Source of the DNA: Sesamum alatum
Taxonomy: Eukaryota; Streptophyta; Magnoliopsida; Lamiales; Pedaliaceae
Length of the DNA stretch: 64,000 nt
Direction of reading: 5' to 3'
Assembly (NCBI GenBank): GCA_034509735.1
Contig: JACGWO010000008.1
Span: 15,511,864 to 15,575,863, forward strand
The position numbers and the translations under genes are program-made. Within the stretch, counting starts at the first letter, position 1, and each line of letters begins with the position of its first letter. This document shows positions 26,622-38,009 of this stretch, in pieces. The notes beneath the pieces were generated by a model. The model had not been told where the DNA came from. It ran no database searches and saw only the letters and a program-made list of their open reading frames with translations.

Positions 26622-28837
26622 TGTTAGAATAGGTGACCAGAAAGCGAATAGGTTTGACATCTTGTAACCTATTTGACAACCTGATGTAATGTAATATTAT
26701 GTAATGAATAAAATGAGTATTCATTACTATTGGTACTTTCTTTGTTGTGCTCATTTTCCATATATTAAATGTTGTTTTACATATATCACAACAAAGCCCA
26801 CAGACCACGATTAACAACTCATGCAATTGGGCCACACATTGGATGGTGGTTATAAACCAACTGATAAAGAGTTGGGTCTGAAATGTTCCAAGTCGAGGAC
26901 CTCGAGACAGGGCATTGAGAGTCCTATAGAGACTTTGCACCAAGAGTCGTATTCATTGGATGAGTGTCGTGTTTCATTGGCGACAGGCGTGGGACGCCTA
27001 TACGATCTTGGTGGGTTGGTCGACTGGGGTCAAGACGACTGAACTGACTATCAAGGATCATCATATGGAAGCCTTAGAGGCTTGGTCGGTATGATTGGAT
27101 TTTCCCGGTTCCGATAGTACGGGAGTAGTCCTCAGACTTGAGAAACCATGGCAATCATGTGAACATGATGGTTGTATCTTGGATCTAGCGAAAGGTGGTC
27201 ATTCTGTAAGATGATCGTTATAAGCCTTGTCCAGTGCAGTCAGAAGGTGTAGCGAGGACGGTGGATTCCAAGAAAAGGATCCGTCCCCTGTCAGTATGTG
27301 ACAGATGTATCTCCTATGCACTTGGAGACACGTTCATGCTGCTTAAACCTGTGGCCACAGTGGTTGATCGAACATGAAATGGTTTCCTGTGTCGATGCAA
27401 TAAGGCATGCATAGTCTCGAGTATTAAGCATAGATGCCTAGTCAAGGATGAGAACCGACGCCCAATTTCATACCTTAGACTAAGGCTAGAAGATGGTAGA
27501 TAGAAGGATTGTACCTGTACGGAATCGGCGCCTAAATGTTCACGCCAACATTCACCTAGTCTCTAGTGCCATGGACCGTTGCTAGACGGTCACCCATGGT
27601 AACGGGCTCCTGTTGGACACGGGCCAAGTCTAGTTGAGGGTGAACCTAAAGGGTCACACACAAATCACCGAGGAGGTGGAGAAATTGACTTGGAGTCAAT
27701 TTCATAGGATAATGAGTAATTCGATTACTTACGAGATTGTCCATTGGATGGACGGACCGATATTGTATCGAGTCCTCGTTTTAATCGATAAATGAGATTT
27801 ATCGGTTAATGTAGATAATTGAAAATTTGATCTTTTAATTGGATTAAAAGATTAAATGGGAATTATTTAAGTGGACCTTAAATTAAATGGGATTTAATTT
27901 TGGGTTTGTTGTAATTGGATTACAATGAAACCCGATCCATTAAAGTTTGGTTTACGAGGTGTGTTAATTCCACTTTTGGAATAAGAAGAAGTTGGACTTC
28001 TTCCCTATATTGGTATGGACGAAAATTACCAGTCTTGGAGAGGTAAAAATTGGCCATACAAGGCCTTGGTGGGTTGACTTGTCCCTTTTTGTAAGGGACA
28101 AATCAATTCCAATCAAGCCTCTCTCATTTGGTATGATTAAATCATACCTTATGAGATGGTCGGCTTGATTGATGAATTAGTGGGATTGATTGGGATGTAT
28201 CTAGACATCCTTGGATGAACCTAGGCACATTCCAATAATCATATTAATTAGTATATATATGAGTATATACTATCATCAATGCAAGAGAATTACATTTCAT
28301 CTTTTTTCTAGGAAAAAGAAAAAAAATACACCTCACTTTCTCCTCTCAATTTTCGGCCCCTCTCTACTATCCCCTTTATTCTTCACTTGATTTGGATCAT
28401 CTTGAAGAACAAAGCTAGTTTAAGAAAAGACACTAATTCAATAGCGTTCTAGTTTCTTGAACCGTGTCCTCTAGATCCGTTTTTCTCTAGTAAGAAAAAC
28501 GGAATCTTTTCCGGTGTGGTGTGGACTACTCTAGAGAGTTCATACTTTTGAACTTAGTGAGCATATCCTGAGGGGAACAACGCTAGTAGTCATGCAAGCA
28601 CTTTAACTATAAAGCTAATCTCGGTTTTTATGCTATTGTAGTATTTTGTTCTATGTCTATGCTCTATGTGATCAATATATATTTATGCTTAATATTATCA
28701 CATCCTACATCGAACGCCCGGTTGAGCACCCAAGGGTACACCCCTAGGGATTTGGTGATTAAATTGTTTTAATTTATGCAATTTTAACTGCTTCACGCTT
28801 TCGCTCGCGCTCCCGGGCAGATCCGCTTGTCCCTTCA
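26622..28837 (+). repeat. Copia A 5' LTR
   Basis: The 2,216-bp LTR begins TGTTAGAATAGG and ends CCCTTCA, with the PBS two bases later. It contains the conserved inner block shared by related LTRs (about 27541-27664) and a CT-rich tract near 28,325-28,390. Confidence 0.95.
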
Positions 28838-29042
28838 AGTGGTATCAGAGCCTGGTTCGATGTAAGGAGCATAGATTTAACGCCCCGTTGAGCACCCAAG
28901 GGTACACCCCTAGGGATTTGGTGATTAAATTGTTTTAATTTACGCAATTTTAACTGCTTCACGCTTTCGCTCGCACCCCGGGCAGATCCGCTTGTCCCTT
29001 CAAGTGGTATCAGAGCCTGGTTCGATGTAAGGAGCATAGACT
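28713..29042 (+). promoter_or_regulatory. Tandemly duplicated LTR end plus primer-binding site
   Basis: The last part of the LTR and the PBS are repeated in tandem with a period of 165-166 bp. The two tRNA-iMet-type sites, TGGTATCAGAGC, lie at 28840-28851 and 29005-29016, each preceded by the same CCCTTCAAG and followed by CTGGTTCGATGTAAGG. Only the first copy is contiguous with the whole LTR. The duplication is absent from the 3' LTR side and from Copia C. Confidence 0.9.
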
Positions 29043-30462
29043 TATGTGCTTAGAATGTATAACTTGTTTTTATGGCTTTATAAGCAGGTATATATGTACA
29101 AATATATGAATGAATGTACTTTTTCACTTGTTTGAATTTGATGGACATCATATATGCAATTTAGTTGATTGGATCTTGAAATTGCATGTTTATTTTTAGT
29201 TTATTTTATATATGAATTTGCTGAAAAATGAGAAACTGAAAACAATAAAAAAAAGGGTTTAGATAGCAGCGGCAACAGTTGGCTGCCGCCCCTAAGCCCG
29301 CCCGCAGCCTGGTCGGTGTGCCTGCCAGCGCGTGCTGGCAAGGGCGGCCGCGCACACTGCACCGTGTGTTGATGGAATCAACATGGGATGATCACAAGAG
29401 CCCTACACCTTATGTATGAATGACTGGTGTTTGTTTATATTTCTGTCGAGTGGGGCTTGCGTGCCTCTTGTTTTGGGACTATCATCTCCCGGTTTTAGCC
29501 TCATAATGTTAAGGCTTGTTTATTTCCTTTTCATGTATTACTTTCCAGTGTAATGAGAGTAATTAGTATTTTGGTGAGGTTTATTTTTTTATAATAACAA
29601 GCCGCTGGAGTCGAAGGCCCAAGATGTTACATCAAGGTGTAAAACAAAAAGAGCCGGTTAATCACTTATATAATAGTGTAGGACCACCCTAGACAGACCA
29701 TAGATTCACTGCGGGCTCAGTGGGTCGCATAGGTTGGCTTGTGATCATCCTAATAGGGGTATGCTAAGTTTTACTGCATGCGACGTATTTATTTGACGCT
29801 TTATGAATATTGGATATTTATGCATGCTAAAACACTTAATGTGATGAGGTCTCGGGCGTTATCATTATCAAACTCTCATTTGGTTGGACCAAATTAAATA
29901 TTAGGCCCAGAATGAACTTACATCAAAATGGTATTTTGATCTATCCAAGACTTTCCATCCACAACAATGTGGTGAGGAAGCTAGTACTACCCAAGTGTGG
30001 TCTCACGAGTCATGGCACACTTGGACTAGGGGAAAGCTGCACCATTGTTGTGAACAAAGAGATTGCACTCGTTGTTTCCCTGTCTCACGAGTCGTGGGAG
30101 CGACAATTGAGGCATTATTTGGTTGATGGGTCGGGCCCAACACTAAGTAACATGGTTCGCTTGGAGTCCTCAGATCCATACGAATAGGTGAGGCAAAATA
30201 TTTTGGGAATCTCATTGGATGAGAATGATATTGGATATCTCCGATGAGGTATTCTTCATGTGAATGGTAAAAGCAGGGCATGGAGATCACGCTTATGGAT
30301 CCTGAGCCCACTGGGAAATGATTTCCCAAAACTCCACTTGTGAGTGGTGGACTTTCGTATAAATAGTGGCAGGGTTAAAGACTAAAAGACCATGTCTTCA
30401 ACTTGAATAATAATATTACCATCATCTACTAATTTCTGCTTTACATTTTCATAAATGCAAAT
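29043..30462 (+). other. Copia A untranslated leader
   Basis: This stretch between PBS and gag has no sustained frame. A GC-rich island at about 29265-29360 contains a perfect stem TGCCAGC/GCTGGCA with a 4-base loop (29323-29340). The part at 29,880-30,400 is related to the Copia C leader at 60,200-60,700, so it belongs to the element. Confidence 0.7.
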
Positions 30463-31386
30463 ATGTCTAAGAATCCTTTAACCATGGTACTTGAGACCAA
30501 TAAATTCAACGGAACGAACTATTTGGACTGGCTAAGAAACCTTAGGATTGTCCTCGGCTTCGAGAACCAAGGCTACGTCTCGGACGAGCCGCCATCAAGC
30601 AACTTGCCGGAGGAGTCCATGCCAGAAGAACGTTTGACGTTCGAGAAATGGCATGAGGATAACTGAAAAGTACACAGTATCATATTGGATTCGATGTCTA
30701 ACGTCATCCAGAAGCAATATGAGAGGCTGGATAACATCTCCGCCATAATGCTCCGCATGAACGAGGTTTATGCGGTTCCGGACAGACATATTAGATATGT
30801 CGCCACAAAAGCATTCTTTGGCACCAAGCTAGCTGAAGGATCGTCTGTACAGAGTCATGGGGTCAAGATGCTATCCCTAGTGGAGAAGCTCGAGGACCTT
30901 AAAGTTGGGCTTAACAATTACACGTACATTGACGTGATCCTTCAGTTGCTTCCTCCGTGCTATGACCCGTTTGTTGTAAATTACAACATGAACAGACTTG
31001 AGAAGTCTAGTTATGAGTTGATCAACATGCTGGTGCAATACGAGGCAATGACCCACAAGTATGCGCTCGTAGTATTGATAGGAGAGGCTTCGACCACCAA
31101 GGCGAATGGCAAGAGGGCCGGACACTGGAAGAGGAAGAAGGGAAAGGGGAAGATGGTTGCAGCCTCAGTGGGAATGGGCAAAGGGAAAGGGAAGACCTGG
31201 GGTTCTCAGCGGTCCAAGGCAAATGATATATGCATGCATTGCCAAGGAAAGGGGCATTGGAAGAGGGAGTGCCCACAACTCCTCTCCAATCCAGGTATGT
31301 TTGTGGTTGAAGTAACCATGATAACTAATTCTGCTTCATGGGTATTGGATACCAGATGTGGTGCTCACATCTGCAATGATTTGTAG
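30463..31386 (+). pseudogene. Copia A gag (with start of protease)
   Basis: Translation starts at ATG 30463 (MSKNPLTMVLETNKFNGTNY). It is stopped by TGA at 30664-30666, where Copia C has an Arg codon, so a C-to-T change is likely. It resumes in the same frame to 31386. A retroviral-type zinc knuckle CMHCQGKGHWKREC (CX2CX4HX4C) lies at about 31231-31272. The protease start follows as WVLDTRCGAH, where the usual D-S/T-G is disturbed. Gag would package the element's RNA. Confidence 0.85.
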
Positions 31387-34303
31387 GCACTGCAAAGAAG
31401 CAGAAGGCTAACCAAGGATGAGATAATCGTGAGGCTAGGCGATGGCAAAGCCGTTGCTGCGGAAGCCGTAGGATCAATGGTGTTAGCTGTTAGTAGTCAT
31501 GTTAGGATAGTACTGCACGACTGTTTCTATGTACATAGCATGATAAAGAATATTGTATCAATACCCGTCCTGGACAAGGAGGGTTATTCTTTCACCGTTA
31601 ATAAAAGTGGCTTTTATATTATCAATGATGGTGTGTCTCATTTTCTTGGTACATTGGTAAACGGTCTGTACATACTTCAATAGTCTAATTGGATCATAAT
31701 TGTAGAACACAAACGAAAACATGATAATCAAGATAATGCACAGATATGGCACGCGAGGTTAGGTCATATCTCTAAGGATATGATAAGAAGGTCGATAGAC
31801 TCAAAGAATCTAGAAATAGACGATTTGGACAACCTACCACCCTGCGAGTCCTGTCTAAAGGGAAAGGTGACCAAGAAACCCTTTGTTGGACAAAGCACGC
31901 TAGCCAACGGTATGTTGGATTTGATCCATACAGACGTTTGTGGGTCATTGAATACTCAAGCAAGAAGTGGGTACTCGTACTTTATAACCTTTACTGATGA
32001 TCACTCAAGGTATGGTTATGTTTTACCTGATGAGGTACAAGTCTGAGGCCTTTGGAAGGTTTAAGGAATATAGACTTGAAGTAGAGAACCAAACCGGTCA
32101 TAAGATCAAGGCCCTTCGGTCGGACCAAGGAGGAGAGTATTTAAGTGGATAATTCACTGATTATCTAAAAGAGAATGAAATTCTCTCTCAGTGGACTCCT
32201 CTTGGAACACCACAGTTTAATGGTGTGTCTGAAAGGAGGAATCGGACCTTGTTGGACATGGTCCGATCCATGATGAGTTTTACCGAACTCCCCTTGTCCT
32301 TCTAAGGATATGCTCTTGAGACAACGGCCAAACTTTTGAACTTGGCGCCATCTAAGAAGATATCCCAGATGCCATATGAGATATGGCATGGCAAGCCTGC
32401 CTCCTACAAATACTTGAAAGTGTGGGGTTGCCCCGCATACGTCAACAAATTAGTGGGAAATAAACTGGACTCCAGGTCTAGTTTATGCAGGTTCATTGGC
32501 TATCCAAAAGAAACTATGTGGTATTATTTCTATGATCCCTCTGAGCAAAAGAGGTTTGTCTCGCGAAACGCAGTGTTCTTGAAAAAGGGTTTTCCATCGG
32601 ATAGTCGATGTGATGAGGTACTTCTTGAGGAACCAAGAGGTACCCCATGAGATAGTAGTGACATCTGAGCCAATGGTTCCCACTGATAATGTTCCAGTCC
32701 TTCGTAGGTCGGCCAGGGTATCCCAACCACCTAATAAGTACGAATTTCTAGGCGTGACTGGTCAGTTGGATAATGATCCAAAGATGTACGGAGAAGCGAT
32801 GTCGGACATCAATTAGGATAAGTGGCTTGAGGCCATGAAATCCGAAATGGACTCGATGGGTGCAAACCAGGTTTGAATCTTAGTGGACCCACCCAAAGGA
32901 GTAAATCCTGTAGGGTGTAAATGGGTCTACAAATGTAAGCTTGAAGCTGACGGGGAGGTTACAACCTTCAAAGCCAGGCTGGTGGTGAAAGGTTACACTC
33001 AATGACCTGGGGTCGATTTTGAGGAAACCTACTCGCCCGTAGCAATGGCTAAGTCCATTCGGATACTGCTTGCCATAACAGCATGGCATGACTATGAAAT
33101 ATGGCCGATGGACGTGAAAACCGCCTTCCTCAATGGTCTCATAAAGAAAGAGCTCTATATGGATCAACCGGAGTGTTTCACATCTGTTGGAGAGAGCAGA
33201 AGGTCTGCCTTCTCCAAAGGTCCATCTATGGCCTCAAACAAGTTTTCCGGAGCTGGAACATACGGTTTGATGAAGTCATACGGGGATATGATTTCATCAA
33301 GAACGAGTCTGATCCTTGTGTATACAAGATCAGTGGGAGCTCAATTGCGTTCCTAGTGCTTTACATGGATGACATTTTGCTCATTGAAAATGATGCTAAG
33401 ATGTTGGGAACCACTAAAGCTTGGTTGTCAATAGAATTTTCCATGAAGGATATGGGCGAGGCATCCTACATCCTTAGCGTCAAGATCTACAGGGACAGAT
33501 CTAGAAGGATGTTAGGAATTGCCCAGTCCTCGTATATTGAAAAGGTCTTGAAGAGATTCGAAAGGGTGAACTCAAAACGAGGATTCCTTCCTATGAGGGA
33601 TGAAATTAAGCTGTCCAAGAAGTAGTCTCCTAAGACTGATGAGGAGCTTAAACGGATGTTGGACATCCTCTATGCTTCGGCCGTAGGCAACATTCAGTAC
33701 GCTGTCCAATGCACTAGACCTGATGTGGCTTTCGCTTTGAGCGTGATAAGCCGATATTAGGCGTGTGCCGGAGAGGTATACTGGAGTGCGGTCAAGACTA
33801 TCCTCAAGTACCTGAAAAAGACTAAGGACATGTTCTTGATCTACGGTGGTGGAGAATTGATACTGGAAGGCTACCGTGACGCTAGCTTCCAGTCAGATGA
33901 CGATGATGCCAAGTCTCCGTTTGGTTTTGTGTTCAGACTAAATGGTGGCATGGTTGCTTGGAAGAGTTCCAAGCAGGCTACAACAGCTGACTCCACCACA
34001 GAGTCTGAATACATAGCAGCTTCGAAAGTTGCTAAGGAGGTGGTTTGGATGAAGAGTTAAATCCAAGAGTTGGGTGTAGTACCTTGCATCGTTGAGCCAG
34101 TGGTTATCGTTGAGCCAATGGTTATCTTATTAGATAATAATGGGGCAATAGCGCAAGCAAAGGAACTGAGATCTCATCACCAATCCAAGCATATTCTTAG
34201 ATGCTACCATCTGCTTAGAGAGATGGTTAGCAGAGGTGACGTTCGGATAGACCGAGTTAGCTTCGTAGAAAACATAGCAAATCCACTTACTAAGCCCATG
34301 TAG
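31387..34303 (+). pseudogene. Copia A pol: integrase, reverse transcriptase, RNase H
   Basis: Pieces lie in several frames. The GAG-pre-integrase zinc region (IWHARLGHIS, CESCLKGK) is at 31,745-31,870. Integrase core pieces (LIHTDVCG, FTDDHSRYGYV, a SDQGGEY segment) are at 31,915-32,310. An integrase tail (VWGCPAYV) is at 32,336-32,650. Reverse transcriptase carries MDVKTAFLNG and the catalytic LYMDDILL (about 33,358-33,382). RNase H is at 33,830-34,303 (TTESEYIAAS, DNNGAIAQA, ending ANPLTKPM). Stops occur at 31384, 31681, 32043, 32151, 32304 and 32814, with a frameshift near 33,150-33,200. No working polyprotein is possible. Confidence 0.9.
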
Positions 34304-34380
34304 CAAGTTGCCTGTACTCAGCATCTGGATAAGATAGGTTTGAGGTCAATAGGTTATTGGGTTTAGGTCAAGTGGTAGAT

Positions 34381-36592
34381 CGTTAGAATAGGTGACTAGA
34401 AAGCCAATAGGTTTGACATTTTATAACCTATTTGACAACTTGATGTAATATAATATTATATAATGAATAAAATGAGTATTAATTACCACTGGTACTTTCT
34501 TTGTTGTGCTCATTTTCCATATGTTAAATGTTGTTTTATATATATCACAATAAAGCCCACATACCACGATTAACAACTCATGCAGTTGGGCCACGCATTG
34601 GATGGTGGTTATGAAACCAATTGATAAAAAATTGGGTCTGAAATATTCCAAGTTGAGGACCTCGAGGCAGGGGATCGAGAATCCTATAGAGACTTGCACC
34701 AAGAGTAGTTTTCATTGGATGAGTGCCGTGTTTCATCGGCGACAAGCGTGGGACGCCTATATGATCTTGGTGGGTTGGTCGACTGGGGTCGAGCCGACTA
34801 AACTGACTCACGAGGATCATTATATGGAAGCCTTGGAGGCTTGGTCAGTATGATTGGATTTCCCCGATTTTGATAGTATGGGAGTAGTCCTCAAACTTGA
34901 GGAACCATGGCAGTCACGTGCACACGATGGCTGCATCTTGGATCTGGCGAGAGGTGCTGATTCTGTAAGATGAACATTATAAGCCTTGTTCAGTGCAGTC
35001 AGAAGGTGTAGCGAGGACGGTGGATTCCAAGAAGAGGACCCGTCCCCGATCAGTATGTGACAGAGATATGTCCTATGCACTTGGAGACACGTTTATGCTG
35101 TTTAAACCTGTGGCCATAGTGGTTGATCGGACAAGAAATGGTTTCCTGTTTCAATGCAATAAGGTATGCATAGTCTCGAGTATTAAGCATAGATGCCTAG
35201 TCAAGGATGGAAACCGACGCCAATTCCATACCCTAGACTAAGGCCGGAAAATGGTAGACGGAAGGACCGTACCCGTACGGAATCGGCGCCTAAATGTTCA
35301 CGCCAACATTCACCTAGTCCCTAGTGCCATGGACCGTTGCTAGACGGCCACCCATGGTAAAAGGTTCCTGTTGGACACGGGCCAAGTCTAGTTGAGGGTG
35401 AACCTAAAGGGTCACACAAAAATCACCGAGGAGGTGAAGAAATTGACTTGGAGTCAATTTTAGAGGATAATGAGTAATTGAATTACTTAAGGGATTGTCT
35501 ATTGGATGGACGGGCCGATATTGTATCGGGCCCTCGTTTTAATCGTTAAATGGGATTATCGGTAAATATAGAGAATTGAAAATTGGATCTTTTAATTGGA
35601 TTAAAAGATTAAATGGGAATTATTTAAGTGGACCTTAAATTAAATGGGACTTAATTTTGGGTTCCTTGTAATTAGATTACAATGAAACTCGGTTCATTAA
35701 ATTTTGGCCCAAGAGGTGTGTTAATTCCGCTTTTGGAATAAAAAGAAGTTGGACTTCTTCCTATATTGGTATGGACAAAAATTACCACTCTTGGAGAGGT
35801 AAAAATCGGCCATACAAGGCCTTGGTGAGGTTGACTTGTCCATTTTGGTAAGGAACAAATCAATTCCAATCAAGCCTCTCTCATTTGGTATGAAATCATA
35901 TCTTATGAGATGGTAGGCTTTATTGGTGAATTAGTCGGATTGATTGGGATGTATCTAAACATATTTGGATGAACCTAGACACATTCCAATAATCACATTA
36001 ATTTACTATACATATGAGTATATATATCATCAATGCAAGAGAATTACATTTCATCTTTTTTCTAGGAAAAAGAAGAAAAATACACCTCACTTTCCCCTCT
36101 CAATTTTCGGCCCCTCTCTACTATCCCCTTTGTTCTTCACTTGATCTTGGATCATCTTGAAGAACAAAGCTAGTTTAAGAAAAGACACGAATTCAATAGT
36201 CTTATAGTTTCTTGAACCGTGTCCTCTAGATCCGTTTTTCTCTAGCAAGAAAAACGAGATCTCTTCTTGTGTGGTGTGGACTACTCTAGAGAGTTCATAC
36301 GTTTGAACTTAGTGAGCATATTCGGAATGGGAACAACGCTAGTAGCCGTGCAAGCAATTTAACTACAAAGTTAATATCGGTTTTTGCAATATTGTTATAT
36401 TTTGTACTATATATATGCTCTATGTGATCAATATATTTTATGCTTAATATTATCACATCCTGCATCGAACGCCCGGTTGAGCACCCAAGGGTACACCCCT
36501 GGGGATTTGGTGATTAAATTATTTTAATTTATGCAATTTTAACCGCCTCACGCTTCCACTGGTGCTCCCGGGCGGATCCGCTTGACCCTTCA
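34381..36592 (+). repeat. Copia A 3' LTR
   Basis: The 2,212-bp LTR begins CGTTAGAATAGG, with the canonical initial T changed to C, and ends CCCTTCA. In the first ~225 bp I count about 17 differences from the 5' LTR, mostly transitions. Confidence 0.95.
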
Positions 36593-36784
36593 TCATATAC
36601 ATAACTATGCGCCATAGTCATGTATGGTGTTGGGAATTCATTCTTTTTATATAATAAATTGGACAAAATAGTGAATGAAGAATGACTTTTAATATTATAA
36701 ATGTGAAATAAAAAGGTTGCTCTTTACAAGGGTATTACATCATGCTGTCTACTTTACATCTAATCAACTAGTTGGCACGACAGG
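36593..36784 (-). repeat. Reverse-oriented LTR fragment, right part
   Basis: This resumes the sequence interrupted by Copia A at 26621; the shared 5-bp copy is TCATA. It leads within about 190 bp into Gypsy integrase sequence. The exact boundary with the Gypsy remnant is not resolved. Confidence 0.4.
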
Positions 36785-37480
36785 CACTACCTTAACAGTG
36801 CCTAGGTATATAATCATCGACAATGGGAAACCTATTTGCAATATTTTGATAGACAAGTTATGTCAATGATTCAGTTTTAAGTAAAAAAATTCTTCCATGT
36901 ACTACTATGCTGCTACTAATGGTCTTACTGGAACAGTTAACGAAACCTTGTGCATCTTACCAAAGAAAGTGGTAGTAAAGTAAAAGAGAATGCACAAAAG
37001 TATTGGAGAAGCTCTACGGGCATACGGACCACTCCTAGAATGCCTATGCAAGCAACTCCTTATGCGTTGGTCTATGGAGTAGAAGCAGTCTTTCAGCTTG
37101 AGGAACAAATTCCATAATTGAGGATAGCGATACAAGAAGGACTAATAGAAGAAGAAATTTCTTGAATATGACTTTAAGAATTTAAAAACTCTCGATGAAA
37201 AGAGATTGGAAACACAACAAAGGCTCGAGCTTTACCATGCTTGACCATCTAAGGCATTCAATAAGGATTTCCGTCTGCATTCTTGCATTGATGGTTTAGT
37301 GCTCGCAGTGAGGAGGCCTATAATTACAACATATTGGATGGAAAACAAATTCTATTAAAATGGGATGGCCCGTATGTTGTCAAAAAAGTCTACACGAATG
37401 GTGCATATAAGTTGGTTGTTAAAGACGGCTTGAGAATAGACTTGATAAAGGAAAATTTCTTGAAACGACACTATGCTTGA
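36785..37480 (+). pseudogene. Ty3/Gypsy integrase C-terminal remnant
   Basis: The segment opens with PRYIIIDNGKPICN, the Gypsy integrase core. It continues with broken frames carrying ATPYALVYGVEAV-like sequence (frameshifted near 37,040-37,090) and the C-terminal KWDGPYVVKKVYTNGAYK motif at about 37,357-37,410. It ends GLRIDLIKENFLKRHY near 37,479. It is probably the 3' part of the element whose gag and protease lie at 22-25 kb; the RT and RNase H are missing. Confidence 0.7.
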
Positions 37481-37604
37481 GTATCTTTAAAAAAAAAAAA
37501 AAAGAAAAGAAAAAAAAAAACGAAAAAGAGAAAAACAATCCTGGCCCTCATGAGTATAAACTGTGAACGACCCTCCCCTCTCCAAATAAATAATTTGTAC
37601 TTTT
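37481..37604. repeat. Poly-purine tract after the Gypsy remnant
   Basis: An A-rich tract broken by G (about 37488-37534) follows the end of integrase. In a Gypsy element a polypurine tract and the 3' LTR would be expected here. The next recognisable sequence is instead a Copia LTR fragment. Confidence 0.5.
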
Positions 37605-37930
37605 GAATGCAATACTTAGTGCAAGTTCTATAGCACTCTCGATGCCCAATTTCGAGGTCCTCGGCTTGAAACATTTCAAACCAACCCTCAAAAGTTTGTT
37701 TTATAACTGTCAACCTATGTGCAACCCAACTACACGGGTTTTTACAATTGGTTTGTGGGCATTTGTTGTGACGTTAAAACACTATCTAACATAATCAGTA
37801 AGCGCAACAAACACATATGCCAGTTGTGAATACTTACTCTATTCATCAGGTCAATATTACTTTAATCAAGACTACTGAATAGTTTCCAAAACTGTCAATC
37901 CAATTGGCTTTTTGGTCACCTATTCTAACA
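37605..37930 (-). repeat. LTR fragment of the Copia A/C lineage (outer U3 end)
   Basis: It matches 56570-56889 closely (TGCAATACTTAGTGCAAGTTC, then TCGAGGTCCTC, ending CTATTCTAACA). It ends at 37930 exactly where a minus-strand LTR of this lineage begins (TGTTAGAATAGG). Only about 326 bp remain, so it is a truncated copy. Confidence 0.8.
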
Positions 37931-38009
37931 GTTAGTAGGCATACAAGGGAGCCAACTTTTGACGAGGACTTAGACAGAACACACAAGCGCCAATAATGCA
38001 TTTCTTTTT

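Larger units (their letters stand above)
26622..36592 (+). mobile_element. Copia A: full-length Ty1/Copia retrotransposon, 9,971 bp, inactive
   Basis: Both LTRs are present (26622-28837 and 34381-36592), flanked by a perfect 5-bp duplication TCATA (26617-26621 and 36593-36597). Internal order is PBS, GC-rich leader, gag, protease, integrase, reverse transcriptase, RNase H, which is the Copia order with integrase before RT. The purine stretch before the 3' LTR reads AAGTGGTAGAT. Its relative Copia C has AAGTGGGAGAT there. Stops and frameshifts run through all coding parts. It is inserted in the reverse LTR fragment. Confidence 0.95.

Noticed and set aside
28840..28851. tRNA-Met-like sequence
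   Set aside because: Only the 12-base primer-binding complement is present, with no cloverleaf; it is a retrotransposon PBS.
28774..29037. Minus-strand 87-codon frame with an internal amino-acid repeat
   Set aside because: It is the antisense of the duplicated LTR end and PBS of Copia A; the protein repeat only mirrors the DNA duplication.
25215..36802. GTGCC at 25215-25219 and 36798-36802 as a target duplication for the reverse LTR
   Set aside because: The five bases match and lie next to TG and CA, but LTR-like sequence seems to continue left of 25215 past the putative end. I judge chance more likely and leave the ends open.
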